Positions 1-5,174 are shown, counted from the stretch's first letter. The stretch: 5,780 bases of DNA from Lachnospiraceae bacterium UBA4348 (GCA_002394165.1 DGTA01000087.1:1-5780), one strand, 5' to 3'. Notes: generated from the sequence alone by a model not told the origin. Made by a program: numbers and translations.

Positions 1-419
1 AGGTCAAAACCAGCAACGGCTACACGCTGCTGAAAAACAGCATCAAGATCGTCATTACCAAAGGCGAGATCGAGACGCTCTGTGATATCTACGGCACCGA
101 CGCGCTGGGTCTTCTGCAGAACGATCCGCGCTATGTCAATGTGGATCCCGGCCGGTATCACAATATGCCCCAGAAGCATCTGGAGCACCTTCTGCTCTCC
201 GCCTCCGCCACGGTGGATGAGAACAAGGTGACCATGACCAAGGACGGCGAGTCCGACCACGCCTTTGTGCCCTTCACGATCGTGAACACCCGCGGATTTG
301 ACCTGCCCCAGACCGGCGCGGCCGGGACCTGGATGTTCCCGGTCTTCGGCCTCACCGGACTGGCGCTTGCCATTCTCGGCATTGTGCTTCTCACGAAAAA
401 GAAGGCTGTCAAAGACTAA
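1..419 (+). CDS. LPxTG-anchored pilin-like surface protein, C-terminal part (5' end outside window)
   Basis: The frame is open from base 3 and lies in the first bases of the window, so this is the last 138 or so residues of a longer secreted protein. It ends with a complete cell-wall sorting signal: LPQTG (bases 303-317), a hydrophobic segment of about 20 residues, and a basic tail (KKKAVKD). Sortase would cut between T and G and either join the protein into a pilus or link it to peptidoglycan. The preceding stretch, with FTIVNTRGFDLPQTG, is typical of SpaA-type, isopeptide-forming pilins of Firmicutes, where a last beta-sheet domain precedes LPxTG. A class C sortase gene follows 54 bases after the stop, which supports a pilin role, probably the backbone or major subunit. 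An in-frame GTG at 141 is internal and is not the start. Whether it is the shaft, tip or base subunit cannot be decided without the N-terminal domains and the pilin Lys motif. Confidence 0.9.
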   Translation, partial: VKTSNGYTLLKNSIKIVITKGEIETLCDIYGTDALGLLQNDPRYVNVDPGRYHNMPQKHLEHLLLSASATVDENKVTMTKDGESDHAFVPFTIVNTRGFDLPQTGAAGTWMFPVFGLTGLALAILGIVLLTKKKAVKD

Positions 420-426
420 CTTATCC

Positions 427-458
427 CCTGCGGGGAGGCATTCCTGCTTCCCCGCAGG
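427..458 (+). terminator. Strong intergenic hairpin between pilin and sortase genes (attenuator or mRNA-stabilising stem)
   Basis: CCTGCGGGGA (427-436) pairs perfectly with TCCCCGCAGG (449-458). The stem continues inward with G-U, G-C, C-G and A-T pairs to a four-base loop (441-444), about 14 pairs in all. Only three T residues follow before the GGAGG of the sortase gene, so it is a poor full terminator. In pilus operons such stems are expected to reduce read-through or protect the abundant pilin mRNA from 3' decay, leaving little sortase relative to pilin. That role is inference. Confidence 0.7.
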
Positions 459-473
459 CCTTTGGAGGATCGC

Positions 474-1412
474 ATGACTCGAACAGTCAAAATCATCCTG
501 TGCGCCCTCGCTGTGCTCATCGCCGCCGGCGTGACCCTCTATCCGTTTTTGAGCAATCAATATGCAGAGAAGACCAAGAGCCTCATCGAAACTCAGTATA
601 CCGAGGCGGTCCAGCAGCTGGATGAATCCGAGCTGATCGCAGCCAGAGAAGCGGCGCACGAATACAACACCACACTGGTAAACGTCACGGACAAGGCCTT
701 CTCCAAGGAGGCGCTCATTCGGGCATCCGAGAGCTATGACACACTGCTCAACATCCGCGGCGACGGTCTGATGGGCTATGTGGAGATCCCGAAGATTTCC
801 GTCAATCTTCCGATCTACCACGGGACCGGTGAGGATTCACTGGGCCGGGGCATCGGGCATCTGCTGGGCTCCTCTCTGCCAGTCGGCGGCAGCGCCACCC
901 ACTGTATCCTCACCGGGCATTCGGGCATGGCCAGAGAGAAGATGTTCTCCGATCTGGATCAGCTCGAAAAGGGCGATATCTTTTTTCTCCATGTTCTGAA
1001 TGAGACTCTGGCCTACATGGTGCAGGACATGTATACCGTGCTGCCGGAGGACACGTCACATCTCATGATCGAAGGGCAGCACGACTACTGCACTCTTATC
1101 ACCTGCACGCCCTTTGGAGTCAATACCCACCGCCTGCTCATCCGCGGCGAGCGAGTGGAATATACCGCCGCGACTGAATTGGTGGAGAGTGCGGAATACA
1201 CAGACGTCCCGGAGGCCGTCCCTTCCACCTGGACGGACGCCTATCTGCGCGGTCTGCTCTACGGCCTTCTCGCCGTTTCCGGCATTGGCGGCGGTCTTCT
1301 CCTGTATAAGCGCTGCCACAAGCCCAGACGGAGGCGCAGACATCGCGCCAGACATTATGCCCCGATCCGCTGGCCGTGGCGCAGAAAGCGAGGGAAGCAT
1401 GAAGCGCGTTAA
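474..1412 (+). CDS. srtC: Class C (pilin-polymerising) sortase
   Basis: This 312-residue membrane transpeptidase would cleave LPxTG-type pilins and join them through a pilin lysine outside the membrane. Residues 5-24 form an N-terminal membrane segment. The sortase barrel runs from about residue 97 (GLMGYVEIPKI) to 229. The catalytic triad is visible: His149 in LTGHS, Cys211 in TLITCTPFGVN, and Arg220 in THRLLIRG. A second membrane segment at about 258-278 is the usual class C mark, and it is followed by a very Arg-rich tail (residues 283-312). The DP-aromatic lid motif of many class C enzymes is not seen before the barrel. The start is ATG 474, five bases after GGAGG (464-468); a TTG at 462 overlaps that ribosome binding site. 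The gene follows the pilin gene and overlaps the next sortase by 14 bases, which suggests translational coupling. Confidence 0.92.
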   Translation: MTRTVKIILCALAVLIAAGVTLYPFLSNQYAEKTKSLIETQYTEAVQQLDESELIAAREAAHEYNTTLVNVTDKAFSKEALIRASESYDTLLNIRGDGLMGYVEIPKISVNLPIYHGTGEDSLGRGIGHLLGSSLPVGGSATHCILTGHSGMAREKMFSDLDQLEKGDIFFLHVLNETLAYMVQDMYTVLPEDTSHLMIEGQHDYCTLITCTPFGVNTHRLLIRGERVEYTAATELVESAEYTDVPEAVPSTWTDAYLRGLLYGLLAVSGIGGGLLLYKRCHKPRRRRRHRARHYAPIRWPWRRKRGKHEAR

Positions 1413-2157
1413 GCTTTTTCTTCTGTTTCTGCTGATCATCGCCGCCGGTCTCAGCGCCTATATGGCCATGAAGCCCCTGGTATACAGCGTGCAGAAAACC
1501 CAGCAGATGAAAAATGACTCCCAGACCTTTTATGAGGAGGCAGAAGTCATACAAAAGGAGGCCGAGGAGCAGCACATCCCCATTCCACACGAGGATCTGT
1601 TCCTGGCGATGCGGGAATATAACCGGCAGCTGTACGCCACACGGCAGGTCAGTCTGAACGGCAGAGAGGCCTATCAGGCGTCAGGCTTCGATCTGACAGC
1701 CTACGGGCTCGAGGACCAGGTTTTCGGCGTCATCAAGATCCCGAAGATGGAACTGGAGATGCCGCTGTACCTGGGTGCCAGCGATGAAAACATGTCCAAC
1801 GGCGCGGCGGTCCTGGCACAGACCAGCATCCCCATCGGAGGCAGCAGCACAAACGCCGTTATTGCCGGGCACCGCTCCTGGAACGGATACAAATATTTTC
1901 TGGATATCGAGCTGCTGGAGCTCGGCGACGAGGTAACCATAACGAACATCTGGGAGACGCTCACCTATAAGGTCACGGAGATCAAGATCATCAATCCGAA
2001 TGATATTCAGGCGATCCTGATCCAGCGGGATCGGGACATGGTCACGCTGCTCACCTGCCATCCCTACGGCTCCGGCGGCAAATATCGATATCTTGTTTTC
2101 TGCGAGAGGGCAGACGAAACGGCGCCCACCGATGTGAGCGCCGCTTCGGTCTCATAA
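1399..2157 (+). CDS. Second sortase, class C-like without C-terminal membrane anchor
   Basis: This 252-residue protein has an N-terminal membrane segment (residues 5-24), a charged helical region (about 30-95) and a sortase barrel from about 108 (VFGVIKIPKMELEMPLY). The triad is intact: His158 in AGHRSW, Cys220 in TLLTCHPYGS, and Arg230 in KYRYLVFCER. Barrel layout and N-terminal length resemble class C enzymes. However, the protein stops about 15 residues after the last strand, so the second membrane segment of typical class C enzymes is absent. The pocket-flanking sequence (HPYGSGG) also differs from the first sortase (TPFGVNT), suggesting another substrate or the wall-anchoring step (inference). 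ATG 1399 is preceded by AGGG and lies inside the upstream gene; the same frame is open further upstream, but only as a shadow of that gene. Tandem stops (TAATAG) end it, interleaved with the stop of the convergent toxin gene. Confidence 0.88.
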   Translation: MKRVKLFLLFLLIIAAGLSAYMAMKPLVYSVQKTQQMKNDSQTFYEEAEVIQKEAEEQHIPIPHEDLFLAMREYNRQLYATRQVSLNGREAYQASGFDLTAYGLEDQVFGVIKIPKMELEMPLYLGASDENMSNGAAVLAQTSIPIGGSSTNAVIAGHRSWNGYKYFLDIELLELGDEVTITNIWETLTYKVTEIKIINPNDIQAILIQRDRDMVTLLTCHPYGSGGKYRYLVFCERADETAPTDVSAASVS

Positions 2158-2454
2158 TAGCTGTTTGTAATCTCTGCGGCCGTACAGGATCCTGCGAATC
2201 TGCACGGTGTCCCCCTCAACGACATAGAATACGAGATAGTTTCCAACGATCAAATAGCGGTAACCCTTCGCAGCCAAGGCCAAATCCCTCGGGCGCGGGC
2301 AGCGTTGAGGCATCTCAGAAAGGCTGGAGATTTCTTCCGTGAGCTTATCAAAATAGCGAATCGCCGCTTCGTGGGAAAGCGTGATCAGATACGCCACCAG
2401 TTCCTCAAGATCCTGCTCGGCAGCAGGAAAGATTTTCACTTTATACGCTGCCAT
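2152..2454 (-). CDS. RelE/ParE-family toxin of a type II toxin-antitoxin pair
   Basis: This 100-residue basic protein has the RelE/ParE fold pattern. An N-terminal strand (YKVKIFPAAEQDL) leads into two helices (about 11-48) with L-x-x-x-P spacing. The C-terminal sheet follows, with YRYLIVGNYLVFYVV (65-79) and VQIRRILYGRRDY (84-96). RelE members cut mRNA on the ribosome and ParE members poison gyrase. The sequence, with Arg/Lys in the last strand, does not decide between them by eye, so the target is left open. The start is ATG 2454, with GGGAG about seven bases upstream. The first 14 bases overlap the end of the antitoxin gene, the usual coupled arrangement. The TGA stop (2152-2154) lies inside the last sense codon of the convergent sortase gene, so the two transcripts must overlap. 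The length is normal for the family and the gene looks intact. Confidence 0.88.
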   Translation of the reverse strand: MAAYKVKIFPAAEQDLEELVAYLITLSHEAAIRYFDKLTEEISSLSEMPQRCPRPRDLALAAKGYRYLIVGNYLVFYVVEGDTVQIRRILYGRRDYKQLL

Positions 2455-2713
2455 GAATCCGCTCCCGCATCTGTTTGGCTACGGAAGAAAAGTCCTTCCC
2501 CTCGGCTCCGTCAGCAATTTGCTGTTCTGCAACGGCAAGCTTTCCGTAAAGATCGATCAAGGCCAGCTGCCGCTCATACTCCTCCAGGTTCATAACAACC
2601 ATATCGCCTGTTCCGTTTCTTGTAATAAACACGGGCTCTCTTGTCTGGCGACAAAAATCCGAGATCTCGTTGGCGCTGTTTCTCAAATCTGAGATCGGAC
2701 GAATACTGGGCAT
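2441..2713 (-). CDS. Phd/YefM-family antitoxin
   Basis: This is a 90-residue antitoxin. The N-terminal half has the Phd/YefM pattern: PISDLRNSANEISDFC (residues 6-21), then EPVFITRNGTGDMVVMNLEEYE (26-47), the strand-turn-strand core that makes the DNA-binding dimer. The C-terminal half (about 50-90) is a charged helix expected to wrap and neutralise the toxin. Such proteins repress their own promoter, more strongly with toxin bound. The start is taken as ATG 2713, seven bases after a strong GGGAGGT (2721-2726 on the - strand). The GTG at 2722, three codons earlier, overlaps that ribosome binding site and is unlikely. The antitoxin lies upstream of the toxin and overlaps it by 14 bases, the standard order for this family. 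Its orientation is opposite to all the pilus genes, so the pair looks like an inserted cassette. Confidence 0.9.
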   Translation of the reverse strand: MPSIRPISDLRNSANEISDFCRQTREPVFITRNGTGDMVVMNLEEYERQLALIDLYGKLAVAEQQIADGAEGKDFSSVAKQMRERIHGSV

Positions 2714-2738
2714 TGCTGCCACCTCCCTTCACGGCATT

Positions 2739-2767
2739 AGTTTAGCATTATTTTGAGTAAATAGCAA
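2739..2767 (-). promoter_or_regulatory. Candidate promoter of the toxin-antitoxin operon
   Basis: On the - strand, TTGCTA (2762-2767) and TAAACT (2739-2744) are separated by 17 bases and lie 26 bases upstream of the antitoxin ATG. Each hexamer matches the sigma-A consensus at four of six positions. The region is much more AT-rich than the flanking genes. The match is modest and rests on spacing and position. Confidence 0.4.
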
Positions 2768-2782
2768 TGTTTATTTTGCTAA
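2742..2782. repeat. Short direct and inverted repeats in the divergent intergenic region (possible antitoxin operator)
   Basis: TAGCA+TTATTTTG (2743-2755) recurs as TAGCA+ATGT+TTATTTTG (2762-2778), the same two half-motifs with a four-base insertion. The block is also bounded by TTAGCA (2742-2747) and its inverse TGCTAA (2777-2782). The repeats cover the candidate - strand -35 box and adjoin its -10 box, where Phd/YefM-type autorepression would act. They also sit about 30 bases upstream of the + strand membrane-protein gene, so repression could affect both directions. No convincing + strand promoter was found here. Confidence 0.4.
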
Positions 2783-2811
2783 TTCCAATTTTAACGTTTT
2801 AGGAGGTTCCT

Positions 2812-3426
2812 ATGAAAACGAAAACTCTGCAGCGTATTCTCTTTGCTTTTACGCTTCTCTTTGCCTTGACCTTCCTCTCCCCTCCCATAGCTCATGCAGA
2901 CACGGACGGAACAGAGATCCAGGTCCTGCAGCCGGAGCGGCTGGAGATCCAGCTTGGCACCGCCTGGGCCGGCGTGGAGTTCCAGCTCCGGACTGACAGC
3001 GGGCTCTATCCCGATCCCATCCCGGTCGGTGAGGACGGCGTCCTCCGTCTGGAGATCGGCGGAAGCAGCAGCTACATTCTCTCCTGCATGGGACTTTCCA
3101 ACGCGATCCCCATGGTGGAGCCGGAAAACTACGGTGAGCTTGCAACCGTGGAGTTCCCCGAAACGACGTCGGAAGCTGCCGGGAGCGACATAAAGGAAAC
3201 AGACCCCGCAACACCTGAAGTCACGGAAGCCCCGTCTGAAGAAACGCCCGCCCCTGTTCAGGAGACGCCCCATCCGGTCAAGACCGTGGCCGGCATCCCG
3301 GTGAAGCATGTGATCTTTTTCGGCGCCGGCATCCTGATCTGCGTCACGGTCCTCGTCGGGTTGAAGCTTGCCGCTGTCAACCGTGAAGATGACGAAGATG
3401 AGGATTTTGACGATTATGACGAATAA
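2812..3426 (+). CDS. Type I membrane protein with acidic cytoplasmic tail, function unknown
   Basis: I do not recognise a family. The 204-residue product has a clear signal peptide (residues 1-29, cleavage likely after AHA). A small extracytoplasmic domain follows (about 31-114), beta-rich in appearance with LEIQLGTAWAGVEFQL and a GEDGVLRLEIGG turn. A Pro/Thr/Glu-rich stalk (about 115-157) leads to one membrane helix (about 166-189). The cytoplasmic tail is extremely acidic: 11 of its last 14 residues are Asp or Glu. It lacks an LPxTG motif and so would stay in the membrane rather than enter the wall or pilus. The start is ATG 2812, five bases after a perfect AGGAGG (2801-2806). Its position behind two sortases suggests a pilus-assembly accessory factor or a surface sensor, with the Arg-rich tail of the class C sortase a conceivable partner. 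Both ideas are inference. Confidence 0.85.
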   Translation: MKTKTLQRILFAFTLLFALTFLSPPIAHADTDGTEIQVLQPERLEIQLGTAWAGVEFQLRTDSGLYPDPIPVGEDGVLRLEIGGSSSYILSCMGLSNAIPMVEPENYGELATVEFPETTSEAAGSDIKETDPATPEVTEAPSEETPAPVQETPHPVKTVAGIPVKHVIFFGAGILICVTVLVGLKLAAVNREDDEDEDFDDYDE

Positions 3427-3429
3427 GGC

Positions 3430-3457
3430 TTCCCCAGACTGAGATGGGAACTTTTTT
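3430..3457 (+). terminator. Weak intrinsic terminator after the acidic-tail membrane protein
   Basis: TTCCC (3430-3434) pairs with GGGAA (3446-3450). One or two further pairs are possible with a bulge, and a run of six T (3452-3457) follows one base later. It begins within five bases of the stop codon and precedes a strong promoter, so it plausibly ends the pilus-side transcript. Confidence 0.55.
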
Positions 3458-3499
3458 CTGTGGAAACCGCCGATTTTGTTTTTAATCTCATCATATTCG

Positions 3500-3528
3500 T
3501 TGACTATTTCCCCTTTTCGCGGTATTAT
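3500..3528 (+). promoter_or_regulatory. Near-consensus sigma-A promoter of the structured RNA / DUF3268 operon
   Basis: TTGACT (3500-3505) and TATTAT (3523-3528) are separated by exactly 17 bases. Each hexamer has five of six consensus bases, making this the best promoter in the window. Transcription would start near 3535, right where the first long helix of the RNA begins. No promoter of similar quality lies between it and the three downstream genes, so it probably serves them as well. Confidence 0.8.
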
Positions 3529-3534
3529 GAGCCT

Positions 3535-3760
3535 GTAAGGAGCTTGCGTCCAGGCTCTCGATACTTCGGAAGAGCTCCCGGAGTCAGACTTCTCCAGGTG
3601 GGAGAAGGAATCGTTACGGACGCATCATGACGTCCACAATGACGCAAGCGCCTGTTTGATATAGCCGGAAGGCTGCCATATCGCTTACAGAGTCACGGAC
3701 TGGGATCTGATCATTCCCGGTCCTGGCTCTGTTTGCATTTTGGCTGCCTTCCGGCTTTTT
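3535..3760 (+). ncRNA. Structured RNA upstream of the DUF3268 gene (probable DUF3268 RNA motif)
   Basis: The roughly 225 bases contain no credible reading frame but can fold well. Domain 1 is closed by AGG/CCT plus GCTTGCGTC (3542-3550) with GACGCAAGC (3641-3649), separated by one A-G mismatch. Inside are CTTCTCC (3589-3595) with GGAGAAG (3601-3607), GGACG (3618-3622) with CGTCC (3631-3635), and a CTTCGG tetraloop-like element (3565-3570). A short linker leads to domain 2, a long imperfect hairpin (3663-3756) ending in T5. A strong promoter sets the 5' end close to the first helix. A published candidate RNA motif occurs upstream of DUF3268 genes in Firmicutes and the next gene is of that type, so identity is likely from context. 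I could not check the consensus. It may be a cis leader or a separate small RNA. Confidence 0.6.
3663..3760 (+). terminator. Long terminator-like hairpin closing the structured RNA
   Basis: AGCCGGAAGGC (3663-3673) pairs perfectly with GCCTTCCGGCT (3746-3756), and a TT mismatch then separates four more pairs (3675-3678 with 3741-3744). Two inner helices stack above: ACAGAG (3687-3692) with CTCTGT (3727-3732), and GGACTGGGA (3697-3705) with TCCCGGTCC (3715-3723, one GU pair). A T-tract (3756-3760) follows directly. As an intrinsic terminator it would end most transcripts just before the ribosome binding site of the next gene; read-through would feed the operon. Confidence 0.7.
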
Positions 3761-3782
3761 CATTTCTGCAAACGGAGGTTTT

Positions 3783-4250
3783 ATGAATAGACAAAGCAAG
3801 AAAAGAAAGGGAATCAACTACAGCAAGCTGCGCTGTCCGTACTGCGGCAGCTCGGTGATTTATCGGTCGGCTGACGGGATCTACCGGGACAATCCGAAGC
3901 ACACCATGCTCTATGTCTGCTCGCGGTATCCGGCGTGCGACTCCTACGTGCGTGTCCACGCCGGCACGAAGATCCCCGTGGGTGAGTTGGCCAATCAGCC
4001 TTTGCGGACGCTTCGGCGGCAGGCTCATCACTATTTCGATCAAATCTATCTTTCCGGTCTGATGAGCAAGCAGGAGGCGTATCTGTGGCTTGCTCAGATC
4101 ACCTGCACGCCGCAAAGCCGCGCCCATATCGCATGCATGGGCGAATATAACTGCAGGATCATTATCGAGGAGAGTCGGAGGCTGCTGGAGCAGCAGGCTA
4201 TTCCCTATGTCGCTTTACCGGAATTGGAGGTGAGTCAGATTGAAACTTGA
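3783..4250 (+). CDS. DUF3268-type zinc-ribbon protein
   Basis: This 155-residue protein has a four-cysteine zinc-binding pattern: Cys18-x2-Cys21 (CPYCGSS) and Cys46-x5-Cys52 (YVCSRYPACDSYV). The segment PVGELANQPLRTLRRQAHHYFD (65-86) follows, then a helical part with MSKQEAYLWLAQ (94-105). This is the layout of DUF3268, a family of unknown function found in phages, mobile elements and Firmicute chromosomes. The zinc ribbon resembles those of topoisomerase C-terminal fingers, so nucleic-acid binding is plausible but unproven. The basic N-terminus (residues 3-17) fits this. ATG 3783 lies four bases after GGAGG (3774-3778). The gene is first in an operon whose leader is the structured RNA, and its last 11 bases overlap the sigma-factor gene. 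It may act together with that factor in transcription, which is inference from the coupling. Confidence 0.82.
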   Translation: MNRQSKKRKGINYSKLRCPYCGSSVIYRSADGIYRDNPKHTMLYVCSRYPACDSYVRVHAGTKIPVGELANQPLRTLRRQAHHYFDQIYLSGLMSKQEAYLWLAQITCTPQSRAHIACMGEYNCRIIIEESRRLLEQQAIPYVALPELEVSQIET

Positions 4251-4791
4251 TCAAGAACAGCAGAAAAAAGTGGAAGAGAATATGGGCCTCGTGGGCAAGG
4301 TGATCAAAGATAAAGTCCATGGGCTCGACCGGAACGGGATCTTCACCTATGAGGATTTATATCAGATCGGGTGTATCGGGCTGTGCAAGGCCGCCGCGAC
4401 GGATCGCGGAAACGGCAGCTTTTCTACCTACGCCTATCGGCTGATCTGGAACGAGATCTGCGATGCTCTGATATCCGGCAACAGGCGCCAGGCCCATGAG
4501 ATCCTGACGGATGAGGAACTCCCCTGCCCTTTGCACTCGGAGGAGGCCTCCGGTTCGATCGATCGCCTGGATTTGCAGTCCGCGCTGGGACATGCTTTTG
4601 ATAACGCCCCGAACGGAATCAAGAAAGGGATCCGCGCGCTCTTCCTGATGGAGGCCGGATATTCCAGTTCGGATGCCGGGCAGGTTCTCGGTCTTCCGGC
4701 AAATTCCGTCCGAGCGCTTGCTTCCAAGGCCCGCGCCTATCTGCGGGCTCAGCCAGATTTCTGTGCCTTACGGGAGGTGGAACTCTATTGA
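4240..4791 (+). CDS. Sigma-70 family RNA polymerase sigma factor
   Basis: This 183-residue protein has the two domains of a small sigma factor. Region 2 (about residues 11-82) carries the hallmark YEDLYQIGCIGLCKA (37-51) and FSTYAYRLIWNEICDAL (61-77), for core-polymerase binding and -10 recognition. After a linker, region 4 (about 125-170) holds a helix-turn-helix, with YSSSDAGQVLGLPANSVRAL (141-160), for -35 recognition. It lacks regions 1 and 3 and so resembles alternative or ECF-size factors. The region 2 sequence is, however, closer to SigF/SigH-like or phage-type factors than to classical ECF. The start is TTG 4240, six bases after GGAGGTGA (4226-4233), and the gene overlaps the DUF3268 gene by 11 bases. 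No anti-sigma gene is visible downstream; the next gene is a signal peptidase. Its target promoters are unknown, but the adjacent pilus genes are the obvious candidates (inference). Confidence 0.87.
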   Translation: MKLDQEQQKKVEENMGLVGKVIKDKVHGLDRNGIFTYEDLYQIGCIGLCKAAATDRGNGSFSTYAYRLIWNEICDALISGNRRQAHEILTDEELPCPLHSEEASGSIDRLDLQSALGHAFDNAPNGIKKGIRALFLMEAGYSSSDAGQVLGLPANSVRALASKARAYLRAQPDFCALREVELY

Positions 4792-5171
4792 AGAGATATA
4801 TGAAGCTCCTGATCCCCCTGCTTTGTGTTGCTGTCACGCTTGGGATCTTTCGCTCTGTGTTGTTTGTCGGGTACGTGCCCAGCGAATCCATGGAGCCCAC
4901 GCTCAAGCAAGGCAGTGTGTTCCTCGGCATTCGTCTGTACAAGGACATTCAGGTCGGAGATATAATCGTCTTTGTCCACGACAGGAAGCTGCTGGTGAAG
5001 CGCGTTGCCGCGACTGGAGGCGATACTGTTTCCATTCACGATGAAGAACATCTTGTTCCCGACGATCATTACTACGTCTTGGGAGACAACGCAGGCAACT
5101 CCTATGACTCCCGATTCTGGCCCTCCCCTTTTGTGCCCGAGAAGGATATTATAGCAAAAGTTCTGCATTGA
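4788..5171 (+). CDS. lepB: Type I signal peptidase (S26 family), short form
   Basis: This membrane-bound serine protease would remove signal peptides from exported proteins on the outer face of the membrane. Residues 5-27 form a membrane helix. The catalytic Ser34 lies in PSESMEPTL (31-39), the general-base Lys71 in LLVKRVAATGGD (68-79), and the conserved box E is GDNAGNSYDSRFW (99-111). All essential elements are present in only 127 residues, near the minimum for the family, so it probably lacks the extra beta domain of larger enzymes. The start is TTG 4788, seven bases after GGGAGGTGG (4772-4780). An ATG at 4800 is too far from that site. The start overlaps the sigma-factor stop as TTGA, implying coupled translation. 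Pilus loci often carry a dedicated signal peptidase, and the pilin and acidic-tail protein nearby would be natural substrates (inference). Confidence 0.93.
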   Translation: MKRYMKLLIPLLCVAVTLGIFRSVLFVGYVPSESMEPTLKQGSVFLGIRLYKDIQVGDIIVFVHDRKLLVKRVAATGGDTVSIHDEEHLVPDDHYYVLGDNAGNSYDSRFWPSPFVPEKDIIAKVLH

Positions 5172-5174
5172 ATT

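Noticed and set aside
462..473. TTG start for the class C sortase four codons upstream of ATG 474
   Set aside because: The TTG overlaps the GGAGG ribosome binding site (464-468), which is ideally spaced for ATG 474.
1114..1398. N-terminal extension of the second sortase in the open frame upstream of ATG 1399
   Set aside because: It lies entirely inside the first sortase gene, has a Ser/Pro/Arg-rich shadow composition, and would bury the membrane segment that belongs at the N-terminus.
2714..2722. GTG start for the antitoxin
   Set aside because: It overlaps the GGGAGGT ribosome binding site; ATG 2713 has the right spacing and starts the conserved fold.
3437..3445. CTGAGA-like element suggesting a TPP riboswitch
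   Set aside because: The partner THI-box sequences are missing and the bases are explained by the loop of the weak terminator.
3535..3760. 6S RNA as identity of the structured RNA
   Set aside because: 6S RNA is one long rod closed by its two ends with a central bubble. Here two separate domains are each closed by their own helix, and the gene context points to the DUF3268-associated motif.
3711..4127. Antisense open frames over the DUF3268 gene and elsewhere (for example 2791-3309 and 1681-2061 on the - strand)
   Set aside because: They are shadows of well-supported + strand genes, without ribosome binding sites or recognisable domains; the first also crosses the structured RNA terminator.
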